DNA from: Pseudomonadota bacterium
GTDB taxonomy: Bacteria > Pseudomonadota > Gammaproteobacteria > Steroidobacterales > Steroidobacteraceae
NCBI GenBank assembly: GCA_018241425.1
Contig: JAFEDU010000001.1
Location: 62,001-126,000 of the forward strand
Direction of reading: 5' to 3'
DNA: 64,000 nt
The notes beneath the pieces were generated by a model. That model was not told where the DNA came from. It did not search any database and was given only the letters and a program-made list of their open reading frames with translations. The position numbers and the translations under genes were made by a program. Within the stretch, counting starts at the first letter, position 1; each line of letters begins with the position of its first letter. This document shows, one piece after another, positions 8,446 to 17,440 of the stretch.

Positions 8446-8972
8446 CGACTGGCCTCCCGGGCACTGACGTCGCTGCGTCCGAGGTGCGTCTTGAGCTGCC
8501 CGAGCAGCTGCGTCAGCTGCTCCTTGTTGCGCTCCGTCAGCCCGTCGAACAGGCCGATGATCCACTGCTCGTGTTCGACGGCCATGCGCCGGAATTGGCG
8601 CTGGCCCTCCGGGGTCAGGCGCACGCGGTAGACGCGCCGGTCGCTGGGATCGACCTCGCGTACCACGAGGCCCTCCTTCTCCAGGCCGTCCGTGATCCCG
8701 GTGACGTTGCCGCCGGTGACCATCATGCGCTGCGAGAGCTCGCTCATCTTCAGGCCCTGGCGGGCACGTTCCAGCTGCGCCATGAGGTCGAACCTCGGTA
8801 GCGTCGTCTGGAAGTTCGCCTGCAGGTTCTGGCGCACCGTGCTCTCGATACGGTTCGTGCAGCTCAGGAGCCGCAGCCACAGCCGCACCGAGAGGTGGTG
8901 GTCATCGCGACTGCGCGTCTCGGCGTCCGCGCGGGTGTCGATCAGCTTCAGGCGCGCCTTGGCCTTGCTCAT
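8442..8972 (-). CDS. MarR family transcriptional regulator
   Basis: A 176-residue winged-helix repressor with the family core: the [13 protein letters not shown] helix, recognition helix [27 protein letters not shown] and wing [15 protein letters not shown]. It is embedded as the third gene of the leftward catabolic operon, nine bases after the SDR stop and overlapping the crotonase start, so it is expected to autoregulate the operon. MarR regulators of aromatic-acid operons usually respond to the pathway substrate or its CoA thioester. The candidate operator is the imperfect inverted repeat in the divergent promoter at 12086-12110. Confidence 0.95.
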   Translation of the reverse strand: MSKAKARLKLIDTRADAETRSRDDHHLSVRLWLRLLSCTNRIESTVRQNLQANFQTTLPRFDLMAQLERARQGLKMSELSQRMMVTGGNVTGITDGLEKEGLVVREVDPSDRRVYRVRLTPEGQRQFRRMAVEHEQWIIGLFDGLTERNKEQLTQLLGQLKTHLGRSDVSAREASR

Positions 8973-8981
8973 GGGTTGCTC

Positions 8982-9752
8982 CTATATCTCGCCGCCGGCC
9001 AGTACCAGGGCCTGCCCGGTCACGCCCTCTGAGCCCGGCTGGCACAGCCACAGGACGCTATGCGCCACCTCCTCGGGGCTGACCAGCCGTCCCTGCGGGT
9101 TGGTTGCGATGAGGCTCGCCTGCGCTTCCGCCTCGCTGCGGCCGGTCTTGCGGCTGATGTTGGCAACCGCGGTCCGCACGATATCGGTGTCCACGTAACT
9201 GGGGCAGATCGCATTTACCGTGATACCGCGCCTCGCGTATTCGAGCGCGAGCGCCCGGGTCAGCCCCACCACGGCGTGCTTGGAGGCGGTGTAGGCCGTG
9301 ACGTAGGCCGCGCCCCGCAGCCCCGCAATACTGGCGATGTTGACGATGCGCCCGGCGCCGGCGCTGAGCATGTCGGGGACCGCGGCGCGGGTGCACAGGT
9401 AGGTGCCGGTGAGGTTGACCGCCAGCATGCGGTTCCACAGAGCCGGATCGGTGTCGGTGAACTTGGCGCTGGCGGCCTGGCCGGCATTGTTGACGAGGAT
9501 ACCGACCGGCCCGAAGCGCTCCCGGGCGGCGCCGAAGGCCGCCTCGACCGGGACCGCTTCGGCGACGTCGGCAACGAAGGCCGCCGCACGCGAGGCCCCG
9601 AGCTCGGTCGTGAGTTCGGCAAGGCGGGCGCCATCGCGCGCCACCAGCGAGACGCGCACGCCGGCGGCGGCGAGCGTGCGCGCGATCGCGGCCCCGATGC
9701 CGCGGCTCGCCCCGGTCACCAGCGCGTGCTGACCGGCGAGCGCGAAGCTCAT
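8982..9752 (-). CDS. SDR family NAD(P)-dependent oxidoreductase (3-hydroxyacyl-CoA dehydrogenase-like)
   Basis: A 256-residue classical short-chain dehydrogenase. The cofactor motif [10 protein letters not shown] lies near the N-terminus, followed by NNAG, the catalytic Ser in IVNIASIAG, and YTASK with the catalytic Tyr and Lys. The start ATG overlaps the stop of the monooxygenase fusion (ATGA), so the two are coupled. The frame is open further upstream but out of family similarity. In this operon it most likely oxidises or reduces an alicyclic or ring-opened hydroxyacyl-CoA; the exact substrate is inferred from context only. Confidence 0.93.
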   Translation of the reverse strand: MSFALAGQHALVTGASRGIGAAIARTLAAAGVRVSLVARDGARLAELTTELGASRAAAFVADVAEAVPVEAAFGAARERFGPVGILVNNAGQAASAKFTDTDPALWNRMLAVNLTGTYLCTRAAVPDMLSAGAGRIVNIASIAGLRGAAYVTAYTASKHAVVGLTRALALEYARRGITVNAICPSYVDTDIVRTAVANISRKTGRSEAEAQASLIATNPQGRLVSPEEVAHSVLWLCQPGSEGVTGQALVLAGGEI

Positions 9753-12031
9753 GGCTTGTCCCCGGCAGCTCGCTCGCGCTCGAGGTTGCGCTCGAGTTGG
9801 CTCTTGCCCGAGAGGTACGGGTTGGGCCACCACTGCGCGCCGTAGCCCTGCCGGGCGGCGGCGTCGAGGGTCCAGGCGGGGTTGCCCAGGTGCGGGCGCG
9901 CCAGCGCGCACAGGTCGGCACGCCCGGCGGCGATGATCGAGTTCACGTGGTCGGCCTCATAGATGTTCCCGACCGCGAGCGTGGCGATGCCGATCTCGTT
10001 GCGGATCTCGTCCGCGAACGGGGTCTGCCACATGCGCCCGTAGACCGGCTTCTGCCACGGGACCGTCTGGCCGGTGGACACGTCGATGAGGTCGGTCCCG
10101 GCCTCCTTGAAGGCGCGCGCAATTGCGAGGAGGTCCGTATCGCTCAGTCCCCCGGCGGCCCAGTCGCTGGCCGAGACCCGTACGGACAGCGGCCGGTCTT
10201 CCGGCCATGTGGCGCGGACGGCGCTGAGCACCTCGAGCGGGAAGCGCAGGCGGTGGGCGATGTCCCCGCCGTAGTCATCGTCGCGTTCGTTGGTGAGGGG
10301 CGAGAGGAACGAGGCGAGCAGGTAGCCGTGCGCCATGTGCAGCTCGAGCATGTCGAACCCGGCACGCACACCCAGGTGCGTCGCATGCACGAACGCGTCG
10401 CGGATGGCGTCCATGTCCTTACGGGTCATGGCGGCCGGAACCTGGCTTAGCCCCTCTATATAAGGAAGGGCCGACGGGGCGAGCAGCGGCCAGTTGCCCT
10501 GCGGGAGGGGGTGGTCGGGCTTCTCCCAGCCGAGCTGGGTCGAGCCCTTGCGACCGGCGTGCCCCAGCTGCAGGCAGACCTTGGCCGGAGACTGCGCATG
10601 GACAAAAGCGACGATGCGCGCCCACGCCTGGGCCTGGGCGTCGTTCCACAAGCCGGTGCAGCCCGGGGTGATGCGCCCCTCGGGGGTCACGCAGGTCATC
10701 TCGGTATAGAGGAGACCGGCGCCCCCCAGGGCGCGCTGCCCGTAGTGCACCAGGTGCCAGTCGTTCGGCAGGCCGTCGACGGCGCTGTACTGGGCCATGG
10801 GCGATACCACGACGCGGTTCACCAGCTGCATGCCGCGCAGGCGGAAGGGCAGGAACATCGGCGGGCGCGGCTCGGCCGCGCCGTCGTGCCGCGCCAGCCA
10901 GCCCTCGTAGCCAGCCACGAACCCGGGGTCGCGCAGCCTGAGGTTCTCGTGGCCGATGCGCTGGCTGCCGGTGAGCAGGCTGTAGGCGAACTGCTCCGGG
11001 GGCAGGTGCACGTAGCGGCGCACGTTCTCGAACCATTCCATGCGGTTACGCGCGGCGCTCTGCAGCTTCAGCACCTCGACATGGCGCTCCTCGCGGTAGG
11101 CGCAGAGCGCGCCCTCCAGGTCGCCGCCTGCGGCCAGGTGGCGCGTCAGGGAGATGGCGTCCTCCATGGCGAGCTTGGTCCCGGAGCCGATGGAGAAGTG
11201 CGCCGTGTGTGCGGCGTCGCCGAGGAGCACGAGCTTCCCGTGGTGCCAGCGCCGGCACTGGATGCGGTTGAAGTTGAGCCACGCCGAGCCGCGCAGGTGG
11301 TTCGCGTTGCTCTGCAGGGAATGGCCGTCGAGGTAGCGTGCGAACAGGCGCTCGCAGAACGCAATCGACTGCGCGGTCGTCGCCTGGTCCAGCCCGTGCG
11401 CGGCCCAGGTCTCCTCGCGGGTCTCGACGATCACCGTCGACAGGTCGCGGCTGAACTGGTACGCATGGATCTGAAACCAGCCGTGGGCGGTTTCCTCGAA
11501 GGCGAAGGTGAACTCGGCGAACGGGCGGGTCGTCCCTAGCCAGATGAAGCGGCACTTGCGCACGTCCACGTCGGGCTCGAAGGCGGCCGCGTGCCGGGTC
11601 CGGATGCGGCTGTTGACGCCGTCCGCGGCGATGACGAGGTCAGCCCCGGCGAGGGCGCTCTCGTCGTCCACCTCGTGCTGGAACGCCTGCACGACGCCGA
11701 GTTCGGCGGCCCGCTCCTGGAGCAGGTTCAGCAGGCCCTTGCGGGCGATGCCGCAGAATCCGTGGCCGCCACTGACCATGCGCCGCCCGCGGAAGTGGAT
11801 CGCGATGTCGTCCCAGTGGTGGAAGTTCGCGAGGATCGAGCGGTGCGTTTCGGCGTCGGCGGCCTGGAAGTTGGCCATCGTCTGGTCGGAGAACACCACG
11901 CCCCAGCCGAAGGTATCGTCGGGACGATTGCGCTCGTACACTTCGACACGGGCTGCAGGCAACGCCTTGCGCAGCAGGATGGCCGCGTACAGGCCGGCGG
12001 GGCCGCCGCCCACGCAGACGATGCGTCTCAT
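9749..12031 (-). CDS. 2-aminobenzoyl-CoA/salicylyl-CoA monooxygenase fused to OYE-type reductase
   Basis: A 760-residue two-domain flavoenzyme, first gene of the leftward operon. The N-terminal half is a class A FAD monooxygenase: [15 protein letters not shown] right after the start, the mid [10 protein letters not shown] stretch and [22 protein letters not shown]. The C-terminal half (from about residue 385) is an FMN old-yellow-enzyme barrel: [38 protein letters not shown] and [10 protein letters not shown]. This architecture is that of 2-aminobenzoyl-CoA monooxygenase/reductase of Azoarcus, which hydroxylates and then reduces the aromatic ring of anthraniloyl-CoA. Databases also call homologues bifunctional salicylyl-CoA 5-hydroxylase/oxidoreductase. 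The ATG giving [10 protein letters not shown] was chosen by the family N-terminus; GAGGG lies 12 bases upstream. CoA-thioester substrate is known for the family; anthraniloyl-CoA here is inference. Confidence 0.94.
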   Translation of the reverse strand: MRRIVCVGGGPAGLYAAILLRKALPAARVEVYERNRPDDTFGWGVVFSDQTMANFQAADAETHRSILANFHHWDDIAIHFRGRRMVSGGHGFCGIARKGLLNLLQERAAELGVVQAFQHEVDDESALAGADLVIAADGVNSRIRTRHAAAFEPDVDVRKCRFIWLGTTRPFAEFTFAFEETAHGWFQIHAYQFSRDLSTVIVETREETWAAHGLDQATTAQSIAFCERLFARYLDGHSLQSNANHLRGSAWLNFNRIQCRRWHHGKLVLLGDAAHTAHFSIGSGTKLAMEDAISLTRHLAAGGDLEGALCAYREERHVEVLKLQSAARNRMEWFENVRRYVHLPPEQFAYSLLTGSQRIGHENLRLRDPGFVAGYEGWLARHDGAAEPRPPMFLPFRLRGMQLVNRVVVSPMAQYSAVDGLPNDWHLVHYGQRALGGAGLLYTEMTCVTPEGRITPGCTGLWNDAQAQAWARIVAFVHAQSPAKVCLQLGHAGRKGSTQLGWEKPDHPLPQGNWPLLAPSALPYIEGLSQVPAAMTRKDMDAIRDAFVHATHLGVRAGFDMLELHMAHGYLLASFLSPLTNERDDDYGGDIAHRLRFPLEVLSAVRATWPEDRPLSVRVSASDWAAGGLSDTDLLAIARAFKEAGTDLIDVSTGQTVPWQKPVYGRMWQTPFADEIRNEIGIATLAVGNIYEADHVNSIIAAGRADLCALARPHLGNPAWTLDAAARQGYGAQWWPNPYLSGKSQLERNLERERAAGDKP

Positions 12032-12080
12032 ACCGCGGCGGATCCCTCGTGGCGCCCCTATGGCGGGCCGTGCGGCGTAT

Positions 12081-12110
12081 GTTATATTGCCAGTTACTTC
12101 AGGTGTCAAT
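12081..12110 (-). promoter_or_regulatory. Strong sigma70 promoter with overlapping inverted repeat (likely MarR operator)
   Basis: On the minus strand TTGACA (12109-12104), a 17-base spacer and TATAAC (12086-12081) form a near-consensus promoter for the seven-gene operon, with the start site near 12074 and a leader of about 43 bases. The same bases contain an imperfect inverted repeat, ATTGCCA (12086-12092) and TGTCAAT (12104-12110), one mismatch in seven. On the plus strand TTGCCA at 12087-12092 could serve as -35 for the rightward cyclase gene, so both directions may be controlled at once. Confidence 0.7.
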
Positions 12111-12158
12111 CATTTCTCGACCCGAACGCGCCATCCCGAGGCGCAGCGAGTTACGCGC

Positions 12159-12959
12159 ATGAGCACAACCGCATCGCAGCACCACCAGGCGCTTGCCCAG
12201 GTCATCGCCGGGATCGTCGGTGGCGGCATCCGTGTCGTCGACCTGACCGCGCCGCTCGAGCCCGCGACGCCGACCATCCAGCTGCCGCCGCAGTTCGCGC
12301 CTTCGAAGCCCTTCACGCTCGAGGAGATATCGCGCTACGACGAGCGGGGACCTGCCTGGTACTGGAACAACATCGCGTGCGGGGAGCACACCGGTACCCA
12401 CTTCGATGCGCCGGTCCACTGGGTCACCGGCAAGGACTACGCCAACAACGCCACGCACAACATCCCGGTCGATCGCTTCATAGGTCCTGCGTGCGTCATC
12501 GACGTCGCCCGTGAGGCGAAGGCGAATCCGGACTTCCTGGTGACCCGCGAGACGGTGGAGGCCTGGGAGCAGCGCCACGGGCGCATCCCGGCCCATGCCT
12601 GGGTACTGATCCGCACCGACTGGTCACACCGCAAGAGCGCCAAGGAATTCCTGAACATCGGTGCCGACGGCGCGCATACCCCGGGGTTCCACCCCAAGGC
12701 CGTGCCGTTCCTGGCCAAGGAGCGCGACATCCTGGGCGTGGGCGTCGAGACGGTGGGGACGGATGCCGGGCAGGCCCCGACCTTCGAGCCGATGTTCCCC
12801 TGCCATACCATCATGCACGGCTCGAACCGCTTCGGGCTGGCGAGCCTCACCAACCTCGACCAGCTGCCGCCGACTGGCGCGCTGGTGATTGCCCCGCCGC
12901 TGAAGATCGTCAACGGGTCGGGGAGCCCGCTGCGCGTCCTGGCGCTGGTACCGAGCTAA
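12159..12959 (+). CDS. Cyclase-family hydrolase (isatin hydrolase/kynurenine formamidase-like)
   Basis: A 266-residue metal-dependent amidohydrolase of the cyclase (PF04199-type) fold. The metal-binding signature is His77-x-Gly-Thr-His81-x-Asp83-Ala-Pro-x-His87 in GEHTGTHFDAPVHW. Known members open cyclic amides or cleave N-formyl bonds: isatin hydrolase makes isatinate (2-aminophenylglyoxylate), and KynB cleaves N-formylkynurenine. It is the first rightward gene, divergent from the anthraniloyl-CoA-type monooxygenase and 24 bases before the ferredoxin oxidoreductase. Isatin hydrolysis fits both neighbours best; kynurenine formamidase or an unrelated lactam or lactone are alternatives. The ATG at 12159 has only a distant GAGG. 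Confidence 0.88.
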   Translation: MSTTASQHHQALAQVIAGIVGGGIRVVDLTAPLEPATPTIQLPPQFAPSKPFTLEEISRYDERGPAWYWNNIACGEHTGTHFDAPVHWVTGKDYANNATHNIPVDRFIGPACVIDVAREAKANPDFLVTRETVEAWEQRHGRIPAHAWVLIRTDWSHRKSAKEFLNIGADGAHTPGFHPKAVPFLAKERDILGVGVETVGTDAGQAPTFEPMFPCHTIMHGSNRFGLASLTNLDQLPPTGALVIAPPLKIVNGSGSPLRVLALVPS

Positions 12960-12983
12960 GGCTCCGCAGGCAGGATCGACCCG

Positions 12984-15131
12984 ATGGCCGAGCGCTCGTT
13001 CGCCAAGGAAGTCCAGTCGCTCAAGCTGAGGTCGGGCGAGGAGTTCCGCGGCGAGGGGATCCTGGCCGTCACCAAGGCGCTGCTGCAGTCCGGCGTCGCC
13101 TACGTCGGCGGCTACCAGGGCGCGCCCGTCTCGCACCTGATGGACGTGCTGGCCGATGCCGAGGACATCCTCACCGATCTCGGCGTGCACTTCGAGGCCA
13201 GCGCCTCGGAGGCCACGGCGGCGGCGATGCTGGCCGCCTCGATCAACTACCCGCTGCGCGGCGCAGTCACCTGGAAGTCCACCGTCGGCACCAACGTGGC
13301 CTCGGATGCGCTCTCGAACCTCGCCTCCGCCGGGGTGCGCGGCGGGGCGCTCATCATCCTGGGCGAGGACTATGGCGAGGGTGCGAGCATCATGCAGGAG
13401 CGCACGCACGCCTTCGCCATGAAATCGCAGATCTGGCTGCTCGACCCGCGGCCGCACCTGCCGGAGATCGTGCGCGCCGTCGAGCAGGGCTTCGAGCTCT
13501 CCGAGGCGAGCCACACGCCCGTGATGCTCATGCTGCGGATCCGCGCCTGCCACGTATACGGTCGCTTCATCGCGCGCGACAACCAGCGCCCGGTATTCAC
13601 GCGTGCCATGGCGCTCGAGCATCCGAGCCGTGACTACGGGCGCATCATCCTGCCGCCGTCCACGTACGCCCAGGAGCGCGAGAAAATCGAGCAGCGCCTG
13701 CCCGCCGCGCAGCGCTTCATCGCCGAGCGCCGTCTCAACGAGCGACTGGGGCCCGAGGAGGGCGCGATCGGCATCGTCCTGCAGGGTGGGCTCTACAACA
13801 ACACCCTGCGGGCGCTGGAACTGCTCGGCCGCGCCGACGCCTTCGGCGGCACGGACGTCCCGCTGTACGTCCTCAACGTCACCTACCCGCTGGTCCCCGA
13901 TGAATGGGAGCGGTTCTGCCGCGGCAAGCAGGCGGTGCTGATCGTGGAGGAGGGCCAGCCGGAGTACCTGGAGCAGGCCGCTGCCCAGATCCTCCACCAG
14001 CGAGGCGTAGCGACCCGGATCGTCGGCAAGGAAGCGCTGCCGATGCACGGGGAATACACCGTCGACGTGCTGCGCCAGGGACTGAGGAAGTTCTTCGAAC
14101 GCTTCGCCCCCGCGGCGGTGCGCGCGGACATCGCACCCGACGAGCGCCGCGAAGCGCCGCTGGTGCCGGCCGGGAAACTCGCCACCCTGGTGCCGCCGCG
14201 TCCGTCCGGGCTGTGCACGGGCTGCCCGGAGCGGCCCTTCTTTGCCGCCATGAAGCTCCTGCAGAAGGAGACCGGTACGCTGCACATCAGCGCCGACATC
14301 GGCTGCCATTCGTTCGCGACCCTGCCGCCCTTCAACATGGGCAACAGCATCATGGGATACGGGCTGGGCGCGGCGGCCGCATCCGCGTTCGGTAGCGATG
14401 CCGGCAAGCCGGCCGTCTCGATCATGGGTGACGGCGGGTTCTGGCACAACGGGCTGACGAGCGGCATCGGCAACTCGGTGTTCAACCGCCACGATGATCT
14501 GACCGTCATCATCGACAACGGCTACTCCGCGGCCACCGGCGGCCAGGACATTCCGTCCTCGCGGGCCGCGGATCCCCACCGCCAGGGCAATAACTCGATC
14601 GTGGACGCGGTGAAGGGCGTCGGCATCCGCTGGGTGAAGCGCACCTCGACCTACGACATGCGCGGTACCCTCAAGGTGCTGCGCGAGGCGCTCGCCGGCG
14701 GCTACCGGGGCCCGAAGGTCATCGTCGCCGAGGGCGAATGCCAGCTCAACCGCCAGCGCCGCGTGCGGCCGCTGACGCGCAAGGCGATCGAGGCGGGCGA
14801 GCGCGTCGTGCGCGAGCGCTTCGGCGTCGATGCGGATACCTGCACGGGGGATCACTCGTGCATCCGCCTGTCCGGCTGCCCCTCGCTCACGGTCAAGGAG
14901 AACCCCGACCCGCTGCGGCAGGACCCGGTGGCCCATGTCGACAACAGTTGCGTCGGGTGCGGGGTGTGCGGCGAGGTGGCCGACGCTGCCGTACTGTGTC
15001 CGTCGTTCTACCGCGCCGACCTCATCTTCAACCCGTCCCTCACCGACCGCCTGATGGCGCGTTTGCGCGCCCTCGTGATCGGCTTCCTGCAGCGCGGCAG
15101 CGAGCGGCGGCGGCTGCGTTACGTCCTGTGA
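12984..15131 (+). CDS. Indolepyruvate/aryl-2-oxoacid:ferredoxin oxidoreductase, alpha-like (TPP) subunit
   Basis: A 715-residue TPP enzyme that oxidatively decarboxylates a 2-oxo acid with CoA to an acyl-CoA, reducing ferredoxin. In order: an N-terminal pyruvate:ferredoxin-oxidoreductase-type Pyr domain (GYQGAPVSHLMD, SEATAAAMLAASINYPLRGA); a transketolase-C-like region; a TPP domain with CTGCPERPFF, DIGCHSFATLPPFNMG and GDGGFWHNG; and a C-terminal iron-sulfur segment with Cys620, Cys626, Cys632 then Cys656-x2-Cys659-x2-Cys662 and Cys672. The first cysteine motif has three Cys in CX5CX5CP spacing, so only one cluster looks canonical. The next subunit starts four bases after the stop. The substrate is inferred, not seen. 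Confidence 0.9.
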   Translation: MAERSFAKEVQSLKLRSGEEFRGEGILAVTKALLQSGVAYVGGYQGAPVSHLMDVLADAEDILTDLGVHFEASASEATAAAMLAASINYPLRGAVTWKSTVGTNVASDALSNLASAGVRGGALIILGEDYGEGASIMQERTHAFAMKSQIWLLDPRPHLPEIVRAVEQGFELSEASHTPVMLMLRIRACHVYGRFIARDNQRPVFTRAMALEHPSRDYGRIILPPSTYAQEREKIEQRLPAAQRFIAERRLNERLGPEEGAIGIVLQGGLYNNTLRALELLGRADAFGGTDVPLYVLNVTYPLVPDEWERFCRGKQAVLIVEEGQPEYLEQAAAQILHQRGVATRIVGKEALPMHGEYTVDVLRQGLRKFFERFAPAAVRADIAPDERREAPLVPAGKLATLVPPRPSGLCTGCPERPFFAAMKLLQKETGTLHISADIGCHSFATLPPFNMGNSIMGYGLGAAAASAFGSDAGKPAVSIMGDGGFWHNGLTSGIGNSVFNRHDDLTVIIDNGYSAATGGQDIPSSRAADPHRQGNNSIVDAVKGVGIRWVKRTSTYDMRGTLKVLREALAGGYRGPKVIVAEGECQLNRQRRVRPLTRKAIEAGERVVRERFGVDADTCTGDHSCIRLSGCPSLTVKENPDPLRQDPVAHVDNSCVGCGVCGEVADAAVLCPSFYRADLIFNPSLTDRLMARLRALVIGFLQRGSERRRLRYVL

Positions 15132-15135
15132 CCGC

Positions 15136-16641
15136 ATGAGCACGCGCACCGTCAAGCTCACCGTGGCCGCCCTGGGCGGGCAGGGCGGCGGCGTGCTCAC
15201 CGACTGGCTGATCGCGATTGCCGAGAGTTGCGGCTACCTCGTGCAGTCGACCTCCGTGCCCGGAGTCGCCCAGCGCACCGGCGCCACGATCTACTACCTC
15301 GAGTTCCTGTCGCAGGCCGAGGCCCAGCGTGCGGGACATGAGCCGGTGATGGCGCTGATGCCCGTCCCCGGCGACGTTGACTGTGTGGTCGCGTCCGAAC
15401 TCGCCGAAGCCGGCAGGGCGATCCAGCGGGGCCTGGTGAGCGCGGAGCTCACGACGCTGATCGCCTCCACCCACCGCGCCTACGCGATCGCGGAGAAGAG
15501 CGCCCTGGGCCGCGGCATCACCGACACGCAGGCGCTGCTGGAGCTCGTGCGCGGGCAGGGCAAGCGCGCGATCCTCTTTGACATGGAGGCCACCGCCGAG
15601 CGCCACCACGCGGTGGTCAGCGCCGTGCTGCTGGGCGCGATCAGCGGCGCGGGCGTGCTTCCGTTCCCGAAGCAGAGCTTCCTCAAGGCGATCACCGACT
15701 CCGGACTTGCGGTGACCACGAACCTTGCGGCCTTCGAGGACGCCTACGCCCAGGCCCGGCAGGAGGCGCCGGCCCAGGCGGCCCCCACGCCAGGCCTTCC
15801 CGAGGTGCCCCAACGGGCGGCGACGGCCGCGCTGCAGCCGCTCCTGGACCGCATCCGAGCATTGCCGGAAGGAACGCAACGGCTGGCCCTGGAGGGCGCG
15901 CGCCGGGCACTCGACTACCAGGATCCCGGCTACGCCGCGCAGTACCTGTCGCACGTGGAGGCCGTCGCGGCCGCCGACCATGCGCCCTACGAACTCACCG
16001 GGGCGGTGGCGCGGGGTCTTGCGCTGTGGATGACGTTCGAGGACCCGCTGCGGGTCGCGCAACTGAAGACCCGCGCGGTGCGCACGCCCCGCGTGCGCGC
16101 CGAGGTCCGCGCCACCGAGCACCAGATCGTGCAGGTGACCGAGTTCATGCGTCCGCGGGTGGAGGAGATCGCCGGAACGCTGCCTGCGCCCGCGGGTCGC
16201 CGGCTGCTGGCATCCCCGGGGCTGCGCGCATGGGTGGGCCGCTTCACGGGCGGGCGGCAGGTGCGCAGCAGCTCGGTCGGTGGATTCCTGCTCCTGTACG
16301 TGCTCGGCGGGCTGCGCCGCTACCGGCGCGCGACGTTGCGCTACCAGGAGGAGCATGCCCGCATCACGGCCTGGCTCGCCCGCGTGGCGACGCTGGCGCG
16401 CACCGACTACGCCCTGGCGGTCGAGCTGGCGCGTGCGCAGCGGCTGATCAAGGGCTACGGGGACACGCACGAGCGCGGCTGGCGCAACTTCTGCGCGCTA
16501 CTGGGGGAGATCGAGGCGCTGGCGGGCCGCAGCGATGGGGCCCAGACCCTGCAACGCCTGCAGGAGGCGGCGCTGGCGGACGAGGAGGGCGCGGCGCTGG
16601 CGCGCGAGCTTGCGGCGCTGCACGCGCGTGCCGCGGCCTGA
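15136..16641 (+). CDS. Indolepyruvate oxidoreductase beta-like (gamma domain) subunit with C-terminal extension
   Basis: A 501-residue partner of the TPP subunit. Residues 1-190 are the 2-oxoacid:ferredoxin oxidoreductase gamma domain, with AALGGQGGGVLTDWL (CoA/TPP-side glycine loop) and STSVPGVAQRTGATIYY. A Pro/Ala-rich linker near 205-225 leads to a long helical C-terminal domain (to 501) of the type annotated DUF6537 in fused proteobacterial indolepyruvate oxidoreductases. Classical IorB is only about 200 residues, so the protein is a split form of the large fused enzyme. Four-base spacing from the TPP subunit indicates one complex. Confidence 0.9.
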   Translation: MSTRTVKLTVAALGGQGGGVLTDWLIAIAESCGYLVQSTSVPGVAQRTGATIYYLEFLSQAEAQRAGHEPVMALMPVPGDVDCVVASELAEAGRAIQRGLVSAELTTLIASTHRAYAIAEKSALGRGITDTQALLELVRGQGKRAILFDMEATAERHHAVVSAVLLGAISGAGVLPFPKQSFLKAITDSGLAVTTNLAAFEDAYAQARQEAPAQAAPTPGLPEVPQRAATAALQPLLDRIRALPEGTQRLALEGARRALDYQDPGYAAQYLSHVEAVAAADHAPYELTGAVARGLALWMTFEDPLRVAQLKTRAVRTPRVRAEVRATEHQIVQVTEFMRPRVEEIAGTLPAPAGRRLLASPGLRAWVGRFTGGRQVRSSSVGGFLLLYVLGGLRRYRRATLRYQEEHARITAWLARVATLARTDYALAVELARAQRLIKGYGDTHERGWRNFCALLGEIEALAGRSDGAQTLQRLQEAALADEEGAALARELAALHARAAA

Positions 16642-16686
16642 AGAGGATTGTGCATCGAGGGGGCGAAGCGGGGAGGTCACGGGATT

Positions 16687-17397
16687 ATGGGCACACGCAC
16701 CACACAGCAGCGCATCCTTCAGGCGGCGCTCGAGATGTTCAACGAGCACGGCACCGCGGCGATTTCCTCTAACCGGATCGCCGAGCGCTGTGGCATCAGC
16801 AAGGGCAACCTGCAGTACCACTTTGCGAACAAGCGGGACATCGTCTCGGCGCTGTTCCAGATGGCCGTCGATGAGATGGACGGCGGCTGGTACCGCGACC
16901 ACCTGGCGCCTACGCTCGAGCATATGGCTGCGATGTTCGTGCGCCAGCTGCAGCTGATCCTCAAGTACCGGTTCTTCTACCGCGAGCTCGCGGACCTGCT
17001 GCGCCAGGACCCGCACCTGCGCAGCCGCTACGCGCACAACCGCGAGCGGCGCCTCCGGGACCTGGAGAAGTTCATGAGCACCCTCGGCGCCTGCGGACTC
17101 ATGCGCCTGCCGCAGGAAGGCCACCGGCTGCGCTCGATCGTGGACATCACCTGGATCATCTCGGAGAACTGGCTGAACTACACCGAGTTCCACGACCGCG
17201 AACTCAATACGGCCACGATCCTCGAGGGCTACAACGAGATTCTCGAGGTGTTGCGGCCCCACCTGTGCGTCGATCCGGTGAAGATCACCCAGGAGTCCTA
17301 CCGCACGATCGAGCGGCTGGTTCCCCGCGCACCGCGGCCGCCGGTTGCTGCGCCATTGTGGGGCGCGCAGCCCGATGCATTAGGCCAGCCAGCCTAA
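16687..17397 (+). CDS. TetR/AcrR family transcriptional regulator
   Basis: A 236-residue regulator. The N-terminal helix-turn-helix reads RILQAALEMFNEHGTAAISS, then IAERCGISKGNLQYHFANKRDIV, with the canonical TetR recognition helix. The remainder is an all-helical ligand domain. The start ATG is preceded by GGGAGG at ten bases; an upstream in-frame start at 16648 is less likely. It lies 45 bases downstream of the oxidoreductase beta gene and 43 bases upstream of the CDGSH-bicupin gene, same strand, so it may control either. Ligand unknown. Confidence 0.93.
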   Translation: MGTRTTQQRILQAALEMFNEHGTAAISSNRIAERCGISKGNLQYHFANKRDIVSALFQMAVDEMDGGWYRDHLAPTLEHMAAMFVRQLQLILKYRFFYRELADLLRQDPHLRSRYAHNRERRLRDLEKFMSTLGACGLMRLPQEGHRLRSIVDITWIISENWLNYTEFHDRELNTATILEGYNEILEVLRPHLCVDPVKITQESYRTIERLVPRAPRPPVAAPLWGAQPDALGQPA

Positions 17398-17440
17398 AGC
17401 GCGACTGTACAAGCGAGAGGCCCTTGGGGAGAGTAAGGCG

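Noticed and set aside
10450..10465. TATATAA box in GC-rich sequence
   Set aside because: Lies inside the coding sequence of the monooxygenase-OYE fusion, with no -35 partner or gene start nearby.
12624..15200. Long open frame (858 codons) on the minus strand across the ferredoxin oxidoreductase gene
   Set aside because: It is antisense to a gene with clear TPP and iron-sulfur motifs; the translation is low-complexity Arg/Ala/Gly/His without domains, typical of GC-rich shadow frames.
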